From Rhypophila decipiens (lineage: Eukaryota > Ascomycota > Sordariomycetes > Sordariales > Naviculisporaceae), in the NCBI GenBank assembly GCA_033297075.1, contig MU858362.1, positions 1 to 19,374 of the forward strand: DNA of 19,374 bases, read 5' to 3'. A model generated the notes under the pieces. It did not search any database. It was not told where the DNA came from and saw only the letters and a list, made by a program, of their open reading frames with translations. Both the position numbers and the translations under genes were made by a program. Position 1 is the first letter of the stretch. Every line of letters starts with the position of its first letter. Shown in pieces: positions 1 through 8,904 of this stretch.

Positions 1-87
1 TTGAACTTAGTAGATAGATGGAATTTTTTTCGGAATTTTGAAAACATTATTTGGTGTTGTGGAACGGGAAAGGCGAAAAATCTTAGA

Positions 88-105
88 TTCGCGGGTACCC
101 GCGAA
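88..105. repeat. 18-bp perfect GC-rich palindrome beyond the truncated NLR gene
   Basis: The stretch TTCGCGGGTACCCGCGAA is its own reverse complement. It lies about 10 bp beyond the point where similarity of the minus-strand NLR gene to its family stops. GC-rich GGGTACCC/CGCGGGT palindromes occur in terminal or subterminal regions of some hAT-type DNA transposons, so it may mark the end of an inserted element. No transposase, second terminus or target-site duplication is visible, so the mobile-element reading is inference only. Confidence 0.5.
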
Positions 106-147
106 CCTATTGGGCCCCCGCCTCGTCATAGGCATGACTAAGCACTT

Positions 148-1590
148 TCAGCCTCTGCTCCTCTCCTGAGCCGGTGACCTGCCTTTGAAGTCCTTGCAAG
201 GCTTTCCGACCTTCCTCGGTTTAACCTCCCTCTGAAGTAAGTCGAGGTAAATTCGTGCTAGAAGAAACCTATCTGAGCTAGCTTATATCCTTTTTGTTTC
301 GAGGAAATGGAGTACATACATGCCATCGACCGCATCCGAGATTGTTTTCTTGATCTCGTCCTGCATCTCTTGGATTGTAGATGATGATTGGCGGATATGA
401 TCTTCGAGATATCTCACCACATCCTCCTTGCTAGCACGAATTTCCAACCAGCAGGATTTATTGAACTTGTTGGTGATCTCGGAGATAAACCTAGATGTCA
501 TGAAAAGACTTACGCTATATCGTGCTTGGAGGCCGAGTCCTTCCTCAATCAGCCGCCCGCGGCATCCACCAGATGTTTGGCACTCATCAAGAGCGTCAAT
601 CAGGACAAACACTCTTGAATAAGACGTAGTAACTAGCTGCAGAGCTTTTGAGAGCTCGTCAGTGGATGGCCGTGTCCGCTTCATCTTGTGGCGTTCGTGG
701 AGCTCCATGATAGCTTTTGGCAGAGAGGACAATGGCTCGGCAAGTTGTTTAAGGAGGCTCGCAAGCAAGTCGTCCAATTTCTGTTCCTCGGTTCGCCGGA
801 AGTTGCAGTAGATGTAGGAAATCCCGATTTTGGGGTCGTTGTGAAACTGGTTGACCAGATGTTCAACAACGGTGGCTGTGAGAATGGTCTTGCCAGCTCC
901 GGGGATCCCGGGACAGAACAGTGTCTTCCTGTCCCCCTGCAGCCACTCCTGGAATTCCGGGGACTGCAAAAGCCATTGACCAGTTCCCGACTGCCGCTGT
1001 ATGATGAAGTCGATCTGCTGAGAGGCGTAATCGATTAGAGTGAGCCATTCAAGGATGCGTTTCTGTTCCTCTTTCTTCTCCCGACCGAGCTGGTGATCAT
1101 GCATCTCCACGACCTTGCAATGAGTACTTGCCCCAATAGCAATCGCGTCGATGGCGGCCATACTGTTGAGAGCCTGACACTGTCGATGGAGGTTCTCCGC
1201 TGATTCTCGCGTTTTCTTGGCAGTAAATGCTCCTTTCAGCGCCTCCCAGCTTGCTCGATGGCTCTCGGCTCGCTTCTTTAAGTCTTTGGCCATTTTTTCC
1301 AACTCGGTTTCGCAGGCTGATAACATAGACTTGGCAGCTGTCCCCTGTGATTGGTCTCCGAGATGTGACAGGATTGTCGAGTGACGACCCTCAAATGCAT
1401 TAATGAAATCCGAATTCTGTGTGACATTCTTGTGTGTTTCTTGAAGCACGGTTCGGAGTGATTGGAGTTCGAAAAAGAAAGCTCTTGCGTCAGATGGGGC
1501 GTCCTTCCAATCCAGCCCAAACTGGACGGTCATTTGGATGAGCTGAGTCGCGACGCCGATGACGCCAAGAATTCCGGACGGGTCAGCCAT
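148..1590 (-). CDS. Truncated fungal NLR (STAND) protein: N-terminal helical domain plus NACHT ATPase
   Basis: Fungal NLR-type proteins are NTP-driven switches linked to non-self recognition and regulated cell death. Exon 1 is 1590-320. The start (MADPSGILGVIGVATQLIQ) matches the usual N-terminus of the ankyrin-NACHT group. Residues 1 to about 200 are the helical N-terminal region. NACHT follows with Walker A GIPGAGKT (228-235), Walker B VFVLIDALDEC (about 327-337) and a TSRF segment near 365. Reading straight on ends soon after VDGMY. I infer an intron at 319-269 (GTATGT...ATAG, 51 nt): splicing restores the conserved GMFLLAR motif and runs to a TGA at 150-148, giving 463 aa. Family members normally continue through a helical region into ankyrin or other repeats, all absent here. 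A likely one-base deletion near 205-208 throws off the last residues. It may be a pseudogene. The NACHT assignment is firm; the exon 2 model is inference. Confidence 0.8.
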
Positions 1591-2178
1591 ATTGGCTTGT
1601 TAAGTAACAGAAAATGGAACGATGGAGGGCTAGATTTCATGAGCAGAGAAGCCTATTTGCAAACGTAGACATACATTACATTCCTTTCGACGGTAGGAAG
1701 AAGCTTAAGCTTGCTGGTCAGAAAAATGGGCAAAGGTTGGGCGAAGTCAGGCGTGAATATTGAATTCCTCATCTACCCCGCACCCGCCACCTTTGGGCTT
1801 GGCGCCTGAGGCGATCATATCTGTGACATTCGGGAGCCATACGAATCTCGGTGCCGTCGAAGTCGGACTTTCCGAACCTCTCGAGCGCATCTTCCTTGCT
1901 GGGAGCCGTGCCGCAGACACAGTCCTCACAAAGGCCGCAGCGACCCGAAAACCGCGCCGTCCCGCGAGAGGGAAAGGCAACCGAGCGGACCAGTTTTGCA
2001 CCATCTGTCAATGTTTTGCTCCCCCAGAACTAGCCCTCATCTCGCTTCTGGTCATCAAGCCCACGTCATCCACTAGCATCGGCTTGACCGGGTTGTTCGG
2101 GCCTCTTTTCCTTGCCACTTGTATAAAATAAAGCACTTTCGACCAAGAAATTAGCAATCCATCCGCAAAGTGTGCAAC
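1591..2178. other. Divergent intergenic region between NLR and OPT genes
   Basis: This 588-bp stretch separates the minus-strand NLR from the plus-strand transporter and should hold both promoters. The only clear element is the TATA box at 2122-2130. Open frames of up to 123 codons exist on both strands but overlap each other, and none resembles a known family. One 80-codon minus-strand frame (2011-1769) carries a cysteine cluster CGLCEDCVCG, but codon use and context do not support it as a gene. Confidence 0.5.
2122..2130 (+). promoter_or_regulatory. TATA box of the OPT transporter gene
   Basis: TATAAAATA lies about 50 bp upstream of the ATG at 2179, a normal distance for a fungal core promoter with a short leader. 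The ATG itself sits in a reasonable context (GCAACATGTC). Confidence 0.55.
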
Positions 2179-4930
2179 ATGTCTTCCCAGCAAAAGAAGT
2201 CTTCACGCCGAGGTGCCGCTCATGGCTTTCACGACCTCCACTCCCGAGACCCAGGCCGACCCGGCAATCTTGACCCGCCCTAGCACCACCTCGCCGGGCC
2301 CCGTCACGACGACGATGAACCTGCTCAGAGATTCCCGGACGAAGCGGCCTACCTTTACGGCAGCGACGGGCCCAACAGCCCAGGCCTCACCAACCTCGAG
2401 ATCGTGGGCCACCGGGGGTTCCGCCACGTGCGCTGCCCCTTATCACGAATAACAGTCCCTACGCCGAAGTCCGCGCCGTCGTCGACAATCACGACAACCC
2501 AAGCACTCCCTGCTCTACCGTCCGTGCCTGGGTCATCGGCCTCTTCTTCTCCTTCTTCCTGGCCTTTATCAACCAGCTTTTTAGTATCCGCCAGCCGGCC
2601 ATCTCCATCGAGTCCAACGTTGTGCAGCTGCTGGCTTTTCCGTTGGGCAAGGCCTGGGAGAAGTGGGTGCCCGACTACCGCTTTCATCTATTTGGCACCG
2701 AGCACAGTCTCAACCCCGGCCCGTTCAACAAGAAGGAACACATGCTCATTGCCATCATGGCCAACACGGCCAAGTCGCTGCCGTACACGCAGTACATTGT
2801 CTGGACCCAGGTCTTGCCGCAGTACTTTAACCAGCAATACGCCCGCAGCTTTGGCTACCAGATTTTGATTGTGAGTTTCTTTTTACTACCTCGAACGATG
2901 CATGACCATGGCTGACGGCAGATAAAAAGTCCCTCTCCACCAACTTCATCGGCTACGGTCTTGCCGGCCTGACCCGCCGCTTCATCGTGTACCCGACCTA
3001 CTGCGTCTGGCCCGCCAGCTTGGTCACCATCGCGCTCAACTCGGCCCTCCACAACGACAGGAACCACGCGGTGCCTGGCCCGTTCAAGAAGATCTACTCT
3101 ATGTCGCGGTACAAGTTCTTCATGTGGGCCTTTGGCGCCATGTTTGTCTATTTCTGGTTCCCCAACTATCTGTTTGAGGCCTTGACCTATTTCAGCTGGA
3201 TGACCTGGATCGCACCAGAGAATCTCAATCTCAACATCCTGACGGGCTTCCAGAATGGCCTGGGCATGTTTAACCCGTTCCCGACGTTTAACTAGAATGT
3301 TTTACTTTACGACGGCTTAGATCCTTTGGTGAGTCCCTTCCCATCCTTGGCGGCATAGGCCTGTTCAATGATCATCCCAAACTAACACGTGTTGACCAGA
3401 TGGTCCCCGCCTTTTCGACCCTCAACCGCGCCTTTGGCATGTGGCTCTTTGGCTTCGTCATCATGGGCGTCTGGTACACCAACACATGGAACACGGGCTA
3501 CCTGCCTATCAACACCAACCGCGTGTGGGACCACTTTGGCCGGCTGTACAGCGTCTCGCGCGCCATCGACAGCCACGGCATGTACGACCACGACAAGTAC
3601 ATGGACTACTCGGCCGCCTACCTCGGCGCCGCCAATGCCATCGTCTACGGCTGCTTCTTTGCCATCTACTCGGCCGCCGTCACCCACGTGTTCTTGTTTC
3701 ATCGGTACGAGATCGTCATGGGGTTCAAGAACCTCTGGGCGAGCCTGCGGAGAAAGACGCGCGACACATCGGGCCAGTACAAAGATGTGCATAACCGGCT
3801 GATGGGGGTCTACCCGGAGGTGTCGGAGTGGTATTACCTGGGCACGCTTCTCATTGCCGCCGTGCTTGGGTTTATCGGCATCGCTGCTTGGCCGACTTAT
3901 ACTACCGTTGGTGTCGTGCCGTATGGTGTCGCCCTTGCGCTCATCTTTGTCATTCCCGTCGGTGTCATCAAGGTCATGACTGGTATCGAGGTCACGCTCA
4001 ACGTGTTGGCCGAGTTTATCGGTGGTATGATTGTGCCGGGGAATGCGCTGGCCATGAACTTTTTCAAGTCCTTTGGGTGAGTTTTTTTCTTCGTTCATCG
4101 CATTTGCTCGCCTACAATTACTAACGTCCGTTGTCCAGATACGTCACCTGCGCTCATGCAATCCAGTTCGCCAACGATCTCAAGATTGCCCATTACCTCA
4201 AGGTCCGTTTGTCTACTAGTCCAAGAGGCAATTACCGTGCCCACTAACTTAGCCTCTTGTGCAGATCCCCCCATGGCACACCTTCATGGCGCAAATGGTC
4301 GCGACCCTCGTCTCAACCTTTGTCTGCACAGGCGTCATCAACTTCCAAGTCAACATCGAAAACGTCTGCCAAAAGAACGCGCCCATGAGATTCTTCTGCC
4401 CGGGACCAAACACCTTTTTCACAGCCTCCGTCCTCTGGGGCACCATCGGGCCGATCAAGGTCTTTGGCCACCAGGGTCAATACAAGGAACTGCTCCTCGG
4501 ATTCCCGGCCGGCATTCTGCTCACGGTAGCCCTCTACCTGTGCCTCAAGAAGTGGCCCAAGAACCGCATCATCCGGCAATTCCACCCCGTAGCCTTCTGG
4601 TACGGACCGCTCGCCTGGGCGCCCTACAGCTTCAGCTACGCCATGCCCAGCATCCCCATCGCGCTGCTCAGCTGGGTATATGTGAGGAACCGGTACCTGG
4701 CCTTCTGGTCCAAGTACAACTTTGTCCTGTCGGCCGCGTTTGGCGCGGGCATTGCGATCGCGGGCATCATCATGCTGTTTAGCGCCCAGTGGGCGAGGAT
4801 CCAGGTCGAGTGGTGGGGCAACGAGCAGCCGTATCTGGGCTGTGAGGGCGATGCGTGCACCATTGCCACGCTGACCGAGGACGAGAGGTTTTACCCGTGG
4901 TGGGATGGGAGCGCCATTCCTGCTCCTTGA
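2179..4930 (+). pseudogene. Small oligopeptide transporter (OPT family), disrupted
   Basis: OPT proteins are proton-coupled plasma-membrane importers of tetra/pentapeptides, glutathione-like peptides or metal chelates. Exons are 2179-2870, 2930-3328, 3400-4076, 4139-4202 and 4265-4930; introns of 59, 71, 62 and 62 nt start GTGAGT or GTCCGT and end AG. Typical OPT stretches include NNSPYAEVRAVVDNH, NPGPFNKKEHMLIAIMAN, YCVWPASLVTIALN, SMSRYKFFMWAFGAMFVYFW and the end IPPWHTFMAQMVATLVSTF...FYPWWDG, over many hydrophobic helices. Repaired length would be about 832 aa, normal for the family. Three lesions break it: TAG at 2281-2283 inside an otherwise continuous N-terminal frame; a one-base deletion near 2443, between CPL and NNSPY, shifting the frame; and TAG at 3293-3295 where the family has Trp (PFPTF-D/N-W-NVLLYDGLDPL). 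No intron removes them without deleting conserved sequence. Family call is strong; pseudogene status assumes a correct assembly. Confidence 0.85.
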
Positions 4931-4960
4931 TCTTTTTGTGAGTCAGTGCCTGTATACCCC

Positions 4961-4979
4961 GGGGGGGGGGGGGGGGGGG
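4961..4979 (+). repeat. Poly(G) tract, 19 bases
   Basis: A run of 19 G follows CCCC, 31 bp after the OPT stop codon. Such a homopolymer is mutable, hard to sequence and able to form G-quadruplex-like structure in the transcribed 3' UTR. Its exact length should not be trusted. Confidence 0.9.
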
Positions 4980-5666
4980 TGGGCTTGATATCATTGCAGG
5001 GATGGTATATAGATTGACGAGGTTTTTTGTTTGGATTTGGATTTGGTCTGGTTCGCTTTGGCTTTGGATATTTTCTGACTGGGATGGGATGGCCTCTTGA
5101 GGACGGTATGACTCGACATTCTCATTGGTGTCTGGAGTGGAGGGCGTCTCGCTTTAATTGGCCGTGTCTTTCATCGCTTGGTGGTGGTCTCGAGTTCCTT
5201 CTTCGTTAATACCTACCTAGCTGCAACTTTCTAGTACGAATTGTCTGTGGATGCCTTGTTTTATTGACCGTCCACCAATCAACGTCGATCACTTACAGGA
5301 GACATGATCGCACGGCTACTGTTCCCGCTTTATTTGTTTCCAACTAATTCAAACTGCTAAAGGAGTGTAAAGAAGAGAAACCCACAACATAGCCTGCCAA
5401 AGCAATCCAAGGGCTGAAGGAGAAGAGCTGAACATTGTAACCAAAACACACACAGAATCAAAAAAGAAAAAGCACAAACACAACACTTGGTTACACCGCA
5501 CCACCGTCCAAGCCATACTGGGAAACTTGACACACCTCCCACAGCACCTCTGTCAGGAAAGGGCAGCCTTCTCCCGTGCACCCCCGACAGTAGCAACTGT
5601 TGCAGGGGAGAGCAGGGACTATACTATACTAAGGCGTCCTCTTCCTTCTCCATCCATTCTCTTCCT

Positions 5667-5678
5667 CCCCCCCCCCCC
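5667..5678 (+). repeat. Poly(C) tract, 12 bases
   Basis: A run of 12 C sits in a pyrimidine-rich stretch just downstream (minus strand) of the secreted-protein stop codon, where its transcript would read G12. It mirrors the G19 run at the other side of the same intergenic region. Confidence 0.85.
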
Positions 5679-5726
5679 TCCATCCTCAATCTCGTCTGTC
5701 AGGAGACGAGCACTCTTAGTACTCCA

Positions 5727-6270
5727 CTACTTCTGCAGGTAGCTCGAGAGCTGGCGCAGCTGTTTGTCCGACATGCCCGTGTACTTCATGCAGGCAGAGC
5801 CGCACGGAGTCGGACGGGGCCCGGTGCCGGTGCAGGAGCCCGACAGAACCACGGCCAGATTCATGCAGGCGGGCGGGATGTTGTCGAATTGGGCCACTGC
5901 CAAAAGGAGTCAGTACCATGACATGATACTCCAGAATTAAAAAATAAAAATAAAATAAAATAAAATTAAAAATAAAAACTGATGAAGAAGGAAGAAACTG
6001 TAACGTACCGCCCTTCGAAGGCACATTGGCGAGGACCTTGATGCCCTTCTTCTTCTGGTCCTGCAGCTGGTTGTTGCAAATGTCAAAGTTGTACTTGGGC
6101 ACGTTGCAGGGGCCAACGTCGGCGCGGATGGCGAGGACGTCCTGAACGAGGCTGCGCTTGCCGACGCACCCGTCGCCCGGGTGGTCTCTGCACCAGGTGG
6201 TCAAGGTTCCGGCGAGGATACCACCGAACCCGATCCACACAGCGATGTCGGCGAGAGCGATGAAGGGCAC
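5727..6270 (-). CDS. Small secreted cysteine-rich protein (unknown function)
   Basis: I do not recognise the family. Exon 1 is 6270-6009 and exon 2 is 5896-5727. The 112-nt intron (6008-5897) starts GTACGT, has a TACTGAC branch site and ends CAG; joining gives 143 aa in frame. The first ~25 residues are hydrophobic (IALADIAVWIGFGGILAGT), like a signal peptide, followed by a mature part with eight cysteines at about 27, 35, 55, 65, 98, 109, 119 and 123, enough for four disulfides. Small size, secretion signal and even cysteine number fit the broad class of secreted effector-like fungal proteins, but that is class resemblance only. The first codon is GTG at 6270-6268 in the context ATCAACA-GTG, where fungal genes normally have ATG; no in-frame ATG exists nearby upstream. 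The gene may have lost its start. ORF and intron are well supported; function is unknown. Confidence 0.65.
5938..5978 (-). repeat. A/T-only low-complexity tract inside the intron
   Basis: About 40 bases of A and T, made of TTTTA/TTTTTA-like units on the coding strand, occupy the middle of the secreted-protein intron and help make it the longest intron in the window (112 nt against 51-78 elsewhere). Expansion of a simple repeat is the obvious origin. Confidence 0.75.
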
Positions 6271-6417
6271 TGTTGATGAGGATAGTTGGGGCTTGGGGAG
6301 CCAGGGGAGGTGGTTAATCTTGATCTTTGGGGCAAGGCGAAGACTGGAGTAAATGTGATGATTGCGTGGCGTCTTGTTGTTTCGTTCTTGGTCGTGGAAG
6401 GCGGGTGTCTCGCATCC

Positions 6418-6424
6418 TCTTATA
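6418..6424 (-). promoter_or_regulatory. TATA box of the secreted-protein gene
   Basis: On the minus strand TATAAGA lies about 150 bp upstream of the GTG codon at 6270. This implies a 5' UTR of roughly 120 nt and agrees with translation beginning at or near 6270 rather than at the ATG near 6413, which is too close to the TATA box and out of frame. Confidence 0.45.
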
Positions 6425-6504
6425 CTTTTTTGCTGACTTAGTTTGCTGTGATGCTAATTTGGAGCCCGGCCTCGTTCGTGTCACCGCCTCAGCCTTTCGA
6501 CCTG

Positions 6505-7140
6505 ACCGATCAACCAACAAAAGTCCATGTGTCGTCCAACGACCGATGTCGCTTCACTCAGGTGGCACGATGGGTCGGGATGTGTGTTGGTTGATCGCCG
6601 ATCCTATTTCTCTACACCACCCGGGCAGTGTGAAATTCAATGGACTGTCGTGTTCTGTCCTGTCCACCAGACCCCCTTTCCAGCCCATCACGAGTCCCCT
6701 GCCTCGCATCTTGCTGGGCAACACGATGTTAAGATCCATACGCGAACGGACAGTCATGTCATCCTACCCAAACAATACAATTGCAGGATTCATCCACCAA
6801 CAGAAACTGTCATATCATCCTGCCCGGACGAGAACGATGGCCAGATCCATCTGCCAACAGACATCGTTTTGCTATTCTCTCTAGACAACACAATGGCGGA
6901 TCCATCCACGAACGCAGGCCGTCCGGTAATAGAGACCACCGCCTGTATCATATCATCCCATCGAGTCGAGACAGTGTGATAGCAAGATCTATCTACCAAC
7001 AGAGACTGTTCATACCATCCTACCCAGACGAGACGATGGTCGGATCCGTCTACCAACAGTGGCCGTGTCAGGCCATCCCACCCTGGTAGAATGGTACCCC
7101 AATCCACCAGGGAATACTAGAGACCCTGCATGCCATCCTA
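6505..7140 (+). repeat. Diverged tandem repeat (minisatellite-like), period about 56 bp
   Basis: A phrase close to GATCCATCTACCAACAG, followed by a block like ACTGTCATATCATCCTGCCC and then GGACGAGACGATGGCC, recurs along this stretch. The GATCC-type anchor occurs near 6733, 6787, 6844, 6899, 6986, 7043 and 7101, so intervals are 54, 57, 55, 87, 57 and 58 bp; the fourth unit carries about 30 extra bases. Weaker copies appear to reach back to about 6505 (GATCAACCAACA), four periods upstream. Units are substantially diverged, which indicates an old array. Reading frames across it are open in places but give unrelated proteins in each frame, so I do not regard it as coding. Array edges are approximate. 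Confidence 0.7.
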
Positions 7141-7698
7141 GATAGAAAAGAAAGGAGCATGACTTGGGAGTCATACATGAAGCAAATTAGGTACATTTAC
7201 GGACTACAACGAGCTAGTTGGCGAACCTCGTTGGTGAAGAGCTGACGGGAATGGCCACAAGATAATGAATGTGAGCTGGGGTCGGGGGTTGGGTGCTGGA
7301 ACCAATAAATGCGTTGGGGAGGCAAAGCCTATCAGTCCATTTTGTTTTCCCCTTTTACGGAGCTAGTAGCTTATGCGAGAAACAGAGAAGTGATGTCCTG
7401 AACAGTCATAGCTCCAGAAGTGGACAGGGGAGGAAAAGTGGAAACTCGCCAAAGGGCCGAAAGCAGAGCTCAAGACGGGCAGAGAGGCTGTAGGGTGGAT
7501 GTTGGCTGCGTAACGTGGAAATAATGATGAGATGAACACGATTCTTGGTCTTACCAGACTCGGAGTCCTCAATATCCCATTGAAAAGGATTATCGACTTT
7601 TTCCTCGGGAGAAAAAAAAGTCAAGTCCCAAAAACAAACAAGAGCTACCTTGTATATTCTCCACCAAGACCATACACACGCGCACACACAGAGAAAGA
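7141..7698. other. Intergenic region and promoter of the acyltransferase gene
   Basis: No gene is supported in this 558-bp stretch. A weak TATA-like GTATATT at 7652-7658 lies about 45 bp before the ATG at 7699. The leader is rich in CA (ACACACGCGCACACACAG), common for fungal 5' UTRs. Confidence 0.45.
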
Positions 7699-8904
7699 AT
7701 GTCCTTCTTCACACCAATCCCATTCGTCTCGGACCCCCATCCCTCCCACCCGCTTCTAGTCTTTGCCATCAGTACCGTCATCTTCTCCCTCGCCATCCAA
7801 AAGCGCCCAGGGACCGGAGCCCGCCAGGCCCTCGCGGCGCTGCACCTCGTCAGCGCCGGCCTCGCGCTCAGTCTCCCCAGCACAGTCCTGGTGCCCTTCA
7901 ACCACGTCCTGGCGCCGGCGGGCCTGATCATCACCATGCACACGGCCGCACTTCTCTTGATTGACAAGCAAGTGCTGAGTGCTGGTGAGACTTGGTGGTT
8001 CCTGCTTCGTGCCGTCTACCGCATCTGGGCAAACCCTCGCCGGCTGCAGCTGCCGACATCATCGTCTAGCCGCCGCTCCAGTGACGCCACAGCTGCTACA
8101 ACTGGTACTTTCATCAGGAGCACGGCGAGGTGGTTCGCGCTTACTCGATGCACGCGCGCCGCCGCTCTGCTCGGCACCCGGCACGCCGCGCACTACCTAG
8201 CTAGCTATTACCTCCTCGTCAAAATATTGCGCCCTATTCCGTCTGATTTCGGCCCAGATAGTCGGGGAGTGCTCCCACTGTCCGCAAGGGACCTGGGCTT
8301 GCGGGCATACGTATCCGGGGCATGGCTGATGGACACGTACGTGCTGCTGGGAGCCGCACACGACATATTCGGCGCCGTGTTTGTATGGGCGCTGGCATGG
8401 GACACGGTTGAGGAATGGACCATCTCGCCGCCGTTGTTTGGCCACGTGGGAGAGGCCCGGTCGGTGCGCCGGTTCTGGGGCGCCTTCTGGCACCGGCTGC
8501 ATTTGGCCGTGTTTGAAGCGTACATGCCGGCAGCGCTGCCAAGGAAGAATGACAGAGTGAGGAGCAGCAACACGATGGTGGTGGTAGTCGGCGCGCCGCT
8601 GCTGCGCGGGCTGTGCATGTTTGCCATGTCGGCGGTGCTCCACATGGCCGCCGACTGGGTCGTCGTGGGGACGCTCAACGCAAAAGCGGAACTGTTTTTC
8701 TTTCTGGGCAACTACGCTGTTTGTGTTGCCGAGACGGTTGTTGGGGCCTGGTGGAGAGGGAGAGATGCAAGGAGGCCTGGATGCCCACCGAGTTCAAGGG
8801 CGTGGGGTTGGTTGTGCCGAGTTGTCGGTTATGCGTGGGTCGTGTGCGTGTTGGTGTCTCTGACCCCCGGATGGCAGTACCCTCTCGTGTATGCGGCACT
8901 GTAA
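7699..8904 (+). CDS. Wax-synthase-like membrane O-acyltransferase (MBOAT-related)
   Basis: This intronless gene encodes 401 aa, a usual length for the fungal wax-synthase-domain family, whose members move an acyl group (often acetyl from acetyl-CoA) onto a hydroxyl of a lipid, terpenoid or polyketide in the ER membrane. Recognisable elements are several hydrophobic segments (about 15-35, 45-62, 68-90, 210-235, 295-320, 330-350, 370-390), the PPLFG segment (244-248) followed by FWGAFWHRLH (259-268), matching the family's FW...WH core, and a second conserved-type histidine in SAVLHMAADW (His315). A Ser/Thr/Arg-rich loop (about 115-145) looks like a cytosolic linker. The ATG is the first in the frame and has a purine-rich context. 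Such enzymes decorate products of secondary-metabolite clusters, and an oxidase and a PKS lie 3-6 kb downstream; a role with them is inference. Family confidence is good, substrate unknown. Confidence 0.75.
   Translation: MSFFTPIPFVSDPHPSHPLLVFAISTVIFSLAIQKRPGTGARQALAALHLVSAGLALSLPSTVLVPFNHVLAPAGLIITMHTAALLLIDKQVLSAGETWWFLLRAVYRIWANPRRLQLPTSSSSRRSSDATAATTGTFIRSTARWFALTRCTRAAALLGTRHAAHYLASYYLLVKILRPIPSDFGPDSRGVLPLSARDLGLRAYVSGAWLMDTYVLLGAAHDIFGAVFVWALAWDTVEEWTISPPLFGHVGEARSVRRFWGAFWHRLHLAVFEAYMPAALPRKNDRVRSSNTMVVVVGAPLLRGLCMFAMSAVLHMAADWVVVGTLNAKAELFFFLGNYAVCVAETVVGAWWRGRDARRPGCPPSSRAWGWLCRVVGYAWVVCVLVSLTPGWQYPLVYAAL

Larger units (their letters stand above)
4931..5726. other. Convergent 3' intergenic region
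   Basis: This 796-bp stretch lies between the stops of the OPT gene (plus) and the secreted-protein gene (minus), so it should hold both 3' UTRs and polyadenylation sites. It contains a G19 run, a C12 run and a TTTGG-rich stretch near 5030-5070. I see no coding signal. Confidence 0.6.

Noticed and set aside
1760..2131. Open frames on both strands (up to 123 codons) between the NLR and OPT genes
   Set aside because: They overlap each other on opposite strands in a region expected to hold two promoters, and the TATA box of the OPT gene falls inside one. The Cys cluster on the minus strand is not enough to call a gene.
2404..2454. An intron (GTGGGC...AACAG) that might rescue the OPT frame
   Set aside because: The acceptor leaves the wrong phase for the SPYAEVRAVV frame, and the segment removed encodes residues (EIVGHRGFRHVRCPL) that the family conserves.
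6527..7107. Several open frames of 100-185 codons over 6327-7107
   Set aside because: They cross the 56-bp tandem array in several frames and strands. A period not divisible by three would give changing peptides per unit, and unit lengths vary, so the openness is a by-product of the repeat.
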